The notes beneath the pieces are model-generated. The model was not told the origin of the DNA. It searched no databases and saw only the letters and a program-made list of their open reading frames with translations. DNA of 64,000 nt from Chrysaora quinquecirrha (lineage: Eukaryota; Cnidaria; Scyphozoa; Semaeostomeae; Pelagiidae): positions 310,001 to 374,000 of the forward strand of contig JACTAT010000110.1 of NCBI GenBank assembly GCA_014526335.1. Direction: 5' to 3'. Shown piece after piece: positions 59,901 through 64,000 of the stretch (position 1 is the first letter of the stretch; every line of letters starts with the position of its first letter). A program made the translations under genes and the position numbers.

Positions 59901-60199
59901 CTGTTCGATTTAACACACGGTCCGATGGTTGCAAGGGTATGGTCTTAATCGAGATTTTTCCTTACTTCTAAAATTATCCATTAGAAGAATTGAAGATAGA
60001 AATCAACCGAGGCATATCACTTACTTCGTTGTCTAAATCTTTAAGTTTTTGTCGAAGTTCAAAAAGTTCACTTGATGTAAGGAGAATCATATTTAGATTT
60101 TTAACCATCAAAGAAGCGAATTTCAGATCATCTTCCTGTTGTAAAATTTCTGAAAGAGCACAATAAATATCTTTGGCATTCAGTAGTATGCACAGATGC
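53791..60199 (-). CDS. VAC14: VAC14 homolog, C-terminal five exons
   Basis: VAC14 is the scaffold of the PIKfyve-FIG4 complex that makes PI(3,5)P2 on endosomes and lysosomes (family knowledge). Five - strand exons join in phase (697 bases, about 231 codons). They carry [30 protein letters not shown] [58 protein letters not shown] and [13 protein letters not shown], the hallmark Vac14_Fig4-binding region. They end with [20 protein letters not shown], matching the human YAELLQHFEKVQNKH tail. Exons for the N-terminal HEAT part were not found between 60200 and 64000 and probably lie beyond the window. Convergent with IPO4. Confidence 0.93.
53954..55504. other. VAC14 intron
   Basis: No gene. 54330-54660 has GCTTGGCAAGCAAA and CAAACAC-type words also present near 12500-12720, possibly one repeat family; not resolved. 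55205-55425 is a dispersed repeat. Confidence 0.45.
55205..55425 (+). repeat. Dispersed repeat, inverted relative to 7490-7735
   Basis: CTCTCGAAAGTATCGG, TTTTGGAGAGCTCCAAAAAC and GAAAAACACACATTACGAAG correspond to blocks at 7490-7735. Confidence 0.6.
55505..55664 (-). CDS. VAC14: VAC14 exon: [21 protein letters not shown]
   Basis: Acceptor TTTTATTACAG, donor CAAGG|GTAAGT, phase 2. [20 protein letters not shown] matches human [20 protein letters not shown]. Confidence 0.96.
55764..55935 (-). repeat. 5S rRNA-derived SINE, copy 2
   Basis: On the - strand: AAGCTTGG, then CATCTGGATGGGTGACTTTC and GGTCCCATGCCTGGATGC, the same order as at 13742-13972, including the GGCATGCAT end. Confidence 0.8.
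56487..56787. mobile_element. TATAAGAAAC MITE
   Basis: ACACGTATTTTTTTATAAGA and its inverse bound it; AAGAAAC is repeated inside (AAGAAACTTTCAGTACTC twice). Confidence 0.85.
56918..56997 (-). CDS. VAC14: VAC14 exon: [20 protein letters not shown]
   Basis: Acceptor AAAAATAG (weak), donor [30 protein letters not shown] matches human LEVTVDFLAEVDKLVQLIEC. Confidence 0.93.
56998..58006. other. VAC14 intron with a duplicated block
   Basis: A block of about 100 bases (AATTATTCATATAGGCCGAA to CAGGTACCAACCTTA) occurs at 57373-57471 and 57608-57705. Between them lies CCCCGGTTCGATTCTCACAC, a box-B-like motif. Confidence 0.7.
58007..58125 (-). CDS. VAC14: VAC14 exon: [20 protein letters not shown]
   Basis: Acceptor CTCCTTGAAG, donor AAATT|GTATCC, phase 2. 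[20 protein letters not shown] matches human [20 protein letters not shown]. Confidence 0.96.
58126..60024. other. VAC14 intron
   Basis: TTAGGG-like degenerate CCCTAA tract at 58395-58470. The overlapping 58627-59010 (+) and 58693-58971 (-) frames show no domain. A fragment at 59460-59530 resembles 400-470 (CGATTAACAGCGGAAG.. region), suggesting another dispersed repeat. Confidence 0.5.
60025..60199 (-). CDS. VAC14: VAC14 exon: [20 protein letters not shown]
   Basis: Acceptor GCTCTTTTCAG, donor GAA|GTAAGT, phase 0. [20 protein letters not shown] matches human FASTMVHALNTILLTSTELF. Its first base completes the codon of an unseen upstream exon. Confidence 0.95.
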
Positions 60200-60410
60200 C
60201 TGAAAAGAGCAAATAAACAAACGTTAATACAGTTTAAACCTACAGATACCAGCCTAAGATTTGGAACTCTGACGTTTATGTTCTTATGTAATGGAATGCA
60301 TTGGGAAATCCGAGTGTAAGAACCCCTTTCGCCACGCTTCGAAAAAAAACCCGGTTGCGCAAAATATTCCATGTCGCTGTGATATTTTAAGGCACTTCGA
60401 ACACCCTAAC

Positions 60411-60580
60411 TGAAGGTGAAATGGTGTTTTAGCGCCAGTCACTAGGATCTCAGTAGTAGGTTAACTAATCGAGACCTCGACCCTGGCTGTGACGCTACTG
60501 TGGCTGGGCTCGAACCCTGACCACACTGAGCTTCTGACACCACGAGTCCGCTGGACTACACCACGACGCCACAGCACCTT
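60411..60580 (-). repeat. tRNA-derived SINE, copy 2
   Basis: On the - strand: GTGGCGTCGTGGTGTAGTCC (box A), CAGGGTTCGAGCCCAGCC (box B), tail TGGCGCTAAAACACCATTTC ACCTTCA as at 22251-22405. This copy keeps the better tRNA-like head. Confidence 0.85.
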
Positions 60581-61139
60581 CAACCAGTGAACTGAAAACA
60601 GTGTGTTGAGTTTCATTACGCCCTTATCCGTGTGGAGACTGAAAGGGCTTAGACCAGACACCGAATTGAACTAACGGCCACACGAGTTTCAAATTCGGTT
60701 CGAAATGTCTTATGCGAAGGCTCAAAGATCTAGGGTAAAAAATATGTACAAGAAAAACAAACACGATCAAAGATTAAGAACTTCAAAGATCTTGATCTTT
60801 ATCTTTGTTCTTAATGCAATAAATCCACGAAAGAGGTTAACTAACACACTTCATTAATTTCCCGGATTGAAAACCTTAAAAACCTCTCTTCTCTGATAGC
60901 AGCCTTAAATTGATTCTTATTTATTGGACAAGAAAATGAATAATTTTCTTTCAGGGCTTAATAAATGAAGGTTCTTAAGTGCTAATTGTCACTGCATTTC
61001 TAATCGGTATTAGAAAGTACGATAGGCCTACTCATAAATCAACGAAAAACTGACAAGTACAAGTTTGATAGCCACCAAAGGCATTTTTTGATTTTTTTAG
61101 CGAAGAGAAAAGACATTTATAAAAAATAGCAACGCTGTA

Positions 61140-61480
61140 GCAATGTCCGAAGGACGCTGCTGATGATGATAATAACGATGAAGATGATTATAATAATGAC
61201 GAAGATGACGAAGAAGAAGACAACGATGATGAGAATGATGATTATGCTGATGGCGATGACGATGATGATGATGATGATAATGATGATAATGATGATGATG
61301 ATACGTTGATCAAGTTGAAGACGACAATGATGATCACCGTCTTCAACATAATCATCATCGTTTTCAACACGATCATCATCTTCTTAAACAATGATGATCA
61401 TGTTGAAGACGAAGACTGGTGATGGTGATGGTGATGATGATGATGATGATGATGGTGGTGATCCATTATGATGATAATGC
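61140..61480. repeat. GAT/ATC trinucleotide-rich low-complexity tract
   Basis: Imperfect GATGATGAC and ATCATCATC runs, the second half partly inverted relative to the first (TTGAAGACGA and TCGTTTTCAA). Confidence 0.92.
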
Positions 61481-62034
61481 GAATGATGACATTGATGATG
61501 AATCGAAAATAGAAATTCTGTAGTTACGTATACTGTACTAATAAATTCGAACTCATCGGTTAAGCTGTGTATGTAACAAATAAATCCGTTCATTGCACCG
61601 AAACCTGTAATCTTCGTTTCAAATGATGAATTAAATTCTAGAAACTTCATAAGCTATCATAAGAATTCGCATACTATGCAGATGACTATATTCGATAATT
61701 AGTAGCACTTTCAAGAATTGATTGCCAACTTTGAACCATCTATTTTCAGATGATTCTCGAAGCCGCAAACTGTTTTGAAAATCCTTCTGTTTAACTTGGC
61801 AACAATTTCTACTGCGCCACAATCTCCTACTCTCTTCACACGAAAATATTTTACATGTAAGAGGACTTCTAGAAACCTCTGAGAATAACAACCCAATCAA
61901 AAATTGTATCAAAATATTTCAAAATAAAAAATTAAATTAAATTAGATTTGAGCAACGTTTTGCAATATTGTAGTCAAACCTTTTATTGAAGTCCGACCGA
62001 GCCGGCATTTTTGCGAGAAAATCTTGGTGTCAAA

Positions 62035-62115
62035 TTTTTAGTTTCCTGCATCGTGGATCGAGCTCCCAACCCTTAGCGCAAGAAACAAGCGCATTATTCC
62101 ACTGCGCTACACTAA
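62035..62115 (-). repeat. tRNA-like pseudogene or SINE head
   Basis: The - strand has GTAGCGCAGTGGAATAATGC (D-arm-like), a GCGC..GCGC stem and GGGAGCTCGATCCACG (T-arm-like). Not a perfect cloverleaf, so not called as a tRNA. Confidence 0.4.
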
Positions 62116-62254
62116 CAGTTGATACTAATTGATGTTTTTGGCAAATTGCATTTTGTTAATTATGCCCACTAACGACAACACTTAACGGCCATTTGAAAGT
62201 TTAATTCCTATTATTTGTGGTTTATCTTTTGTTACGTTTTGGCACGAAAAAGCG

Positions 62255-62310
62255 TCTATATGCCTATATGCCTATATGCCTATATGCCTATATGTCTATA
62301 TACCTATATG
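62255..62310. repeat. TATATGCC octamer array
   Basis: CTATATGCCTATATGC repeated about six times with small changes. Confidence 0.9.
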
Positions 62311-63078
62311 CCTATTACAAAGAACACCCTCTTAATATGTCCTTCGGACATAAAAAGCAGCGTTATAAAGGGGCAAGGGCACGTTATTAAGGCAGCTTTA
62401 TCAAAATTACAGGACTGCAAGGGGCAAAAGAAGGAAGGCACTGTTCTCATTTATCACACGTTATCATCTTTTATACGATTTCGGCACTGCTAAGAAATCT
62501 TTACACGGCATGCGTGATTGCTCGGTGGATGTACATGTCTACCTGAGTTTACAATCGCAATCACTTTGATTTCGGTAACGAGACGAGAATTACCCGGAAC
62601 CTGTTTCAGGCAAGTGAGCAATATACAATTTGATTGTGACGTCACATTACGTAAGGCAATCAAATTTCGTCACAATCAGAAAGAATGTTCAGGTAAATAA
62701 AAGGAAAACAATTCGCCCATCCTAAAACAATCATTGGCAATTGTTTGGGAGTTGATCTTGTATTCATTTGTAATCTATTGGCAATCTCATTAGTTCATGT
62801 TTTTTTTGGCTTAGGCTGCATTGAAAATACAAGATTCTCGCAATGAAATGTATCGGAAGTAAATCGCCGTTTTAAAAGAAAGCGTTGCAGCAATGAATGA
62901 GCAACTCGCGAATAAAGAAGTCTAATGTTACTGTTTCTTGGCGTAAAAACCAATTTTGGTAAATAAATCTGGATTAATTATCTTAAAGCTCTCAGAATTC
63001 AAGATTTTTCGCAAGTATCTGATGCAATGAAAGGTAAGTACATTATTCATTTAGCTTATCAGGCTAGGTTTTGATCTC

Positions 63079-63437
63079 ACACTCTTCTTTTTATAAGAAC
63101 AATTTTATAAGAACACGAGCCTGGACTTTGCCAAGATTTTAAGAACAAATTAAGATCAAGAGGCTGGCATTTTCAAAAGCCCTAAGACTATCAGCTAAAT
63201 ATGTAAGTAAGACAGTCAGACTAAACTTAAAAAGCAAGCAAACAAAGAAATAGACAAGGATGCTTCATTTTCACATAAACCTAGTACCACCCCAGGCATT
63301 CATTGAAAAATATAGATATCTATGTAACCAAGGAATCAAGAACAGATTAAGAACATTTCAGGCTCAAAAACGGCAAAATATTAAGAACAGCCAGCCTCAA
63401 TCAAAATTTCCTGGTTCTTATACACAAAAAAGAGTGT
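63079..63437. mobile_element. TATAAGAAC MITE with ACACTC ends
   Basis: ACACTCTTCTTTTTATAAGA and inverse TTCTTATACACAAAAAAGAG TGT; TTAAGAACA is repeated four or more times inside. Confidence 0.8.
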
Positions 63438-64000
63438 AATCAAATTTAAGATCTATACAGCATATAATACAAAAACTAGGTCCAAAGTAGATTCTAATGG
63501 GTGTTGCCAGTTGAAAGGAAGAAGGATGAATAATGTTTACAACAAAACGAAGAAGATTAAATGATGGGTGTTTGTCCAAACAGAGGACGTCAACGCAGGA
63601 AAATGCAGGAAGCAAAACTGATGAACGAACAATGCCATGACGACATTGACGAAAGAAGTGTCATTTGTTCATTTAAAAAAAAAGGAACGATTAATAGAAG
63701 ATGGCTGTTTATTTTAAAGGAATTGCTTATGCAGTAAGAAAGGATGTAGACGAGTTTTACAGCACAACGCTTGCTTGAGGAAGACCAAAACATGGAGTCA
63801 GTGAATACGAATTTTTTGAAGTTGTAAGATAAAGAGAAAAAACAGAGTGAAAAAGAGTTAAAAAAAATACTGTCTTGTTAAAGAAATGTCTAGTAAAATC
63901 ATTGAATTCTAAATTTAAATTCTTCCCTGAACGTTTTTCCGTAACGAGACCCCACCCCATCAATTTTAAATTGACTGTGCAAAAAGAAAATACGAGACGA

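Larger units (their letters stand above)
60200..64000. other. Region upstream of VAC14 exons; no exon found
   Basis: Repeats: tRNA-derived SINE (60411-60580), GAT/ATC tract (61140-61480), TATATGCC array (62255-62310), tRNA-like unit (about 62035-62115) and TATAAGAACA MITE (63079-63437). A - strand frame RFLEVLLHV at about 61885 after TTATTCTCAG has no VAC14 match. Confidence 0.55.

Noticed and set aside
61631..61912. - strand frame SQRFLEVLLHVKYF as an upstream VAC14 exon
   Set aside because: Preceded by a plausible TTCTCAG but no recognisable match to VAC14 and no in-phase donor.

Overview
The window is eukaryotic nuclear DNA from an animal that is probably an early-branching invertebrate (cnidarian- or sponge-like). 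It is AT-rich, with short GT-AG exons in long introns packed with inverted-repeat transposons and SINEs. The taxon is inferred from gene structure and repeat style, not proven. One assembly gap (N run) lies at 18776-19162.

Three host genes are supported. (1) An importin-4-type karyopherin (IPO4, HEAT repeats) runs on the + strand from before base 1 to a stop at 45285. I placed 22 exons by splice sites, reading phase and recalled similarity to human importin-4, including three (26740-26797, 27732-27837, 28369-28412) lying between two very large insertions. Three internal stretches of the protein were not found. (2) A coiled-coil/acidic protein of about 1484 residues lies on the - strand (25610 to 16892), wholly inside a roughly 10 kb IPO4 intron. 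It has an N-terminal C2H2 finger, and its five exons join with compatible phases. I do not recognise it. (3) The C-terminal part of VAC14 (PIKfyve complex scaffold) lies on the - strand (60199 to 53791, five exons), tail-to-tail with IPO4. Its 5' exons were not found before the window edge.

The most striking object is an 8.7 kb mobile-element-like insertion at 30198-38891 in an IPO4 intron. It starts and ends with CACGCTAGCG, has a perfect 5-bp target duplication (ACAAT), and has inverted arms of about 1.5-1.7 kb made of minisatellites. It carries a spliced - strand gene: a protein kinase domain cut short in its activation segment, followed in shifted frames by a SWIM-like zinc motif and a CxxC/HxxxxC domain. 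Inside that gene's intron sits a Harbinger-like inverted-repeat element, which is itself split by a 1.9 kb coding-free element (33597-35467) with the same CACGCTAGCG ends and its own 5-bp duplication (AAGCG). A third, solitary end lies at 4661. I find no DDE/D transposase in the family.

Other repeats: a MITE group whose interiors repeat their own TTATAAGNAAC end motif; mariner-like MITEs with TA duplications; a 5S rRNA-derived SINE (2 copies); tRNA-derived SINEs; an ATACC/ATACA satellite; a GGTCATTTTG satellite (46.2-50.8 kb) interrupted by a broken LINE with poly-A tail; and degenerate TTAGGG-like tracts. From 45.3 to 53.8 kb and from 60.2 to 64.0 kb I see almost only repeats and non-coding sequence.
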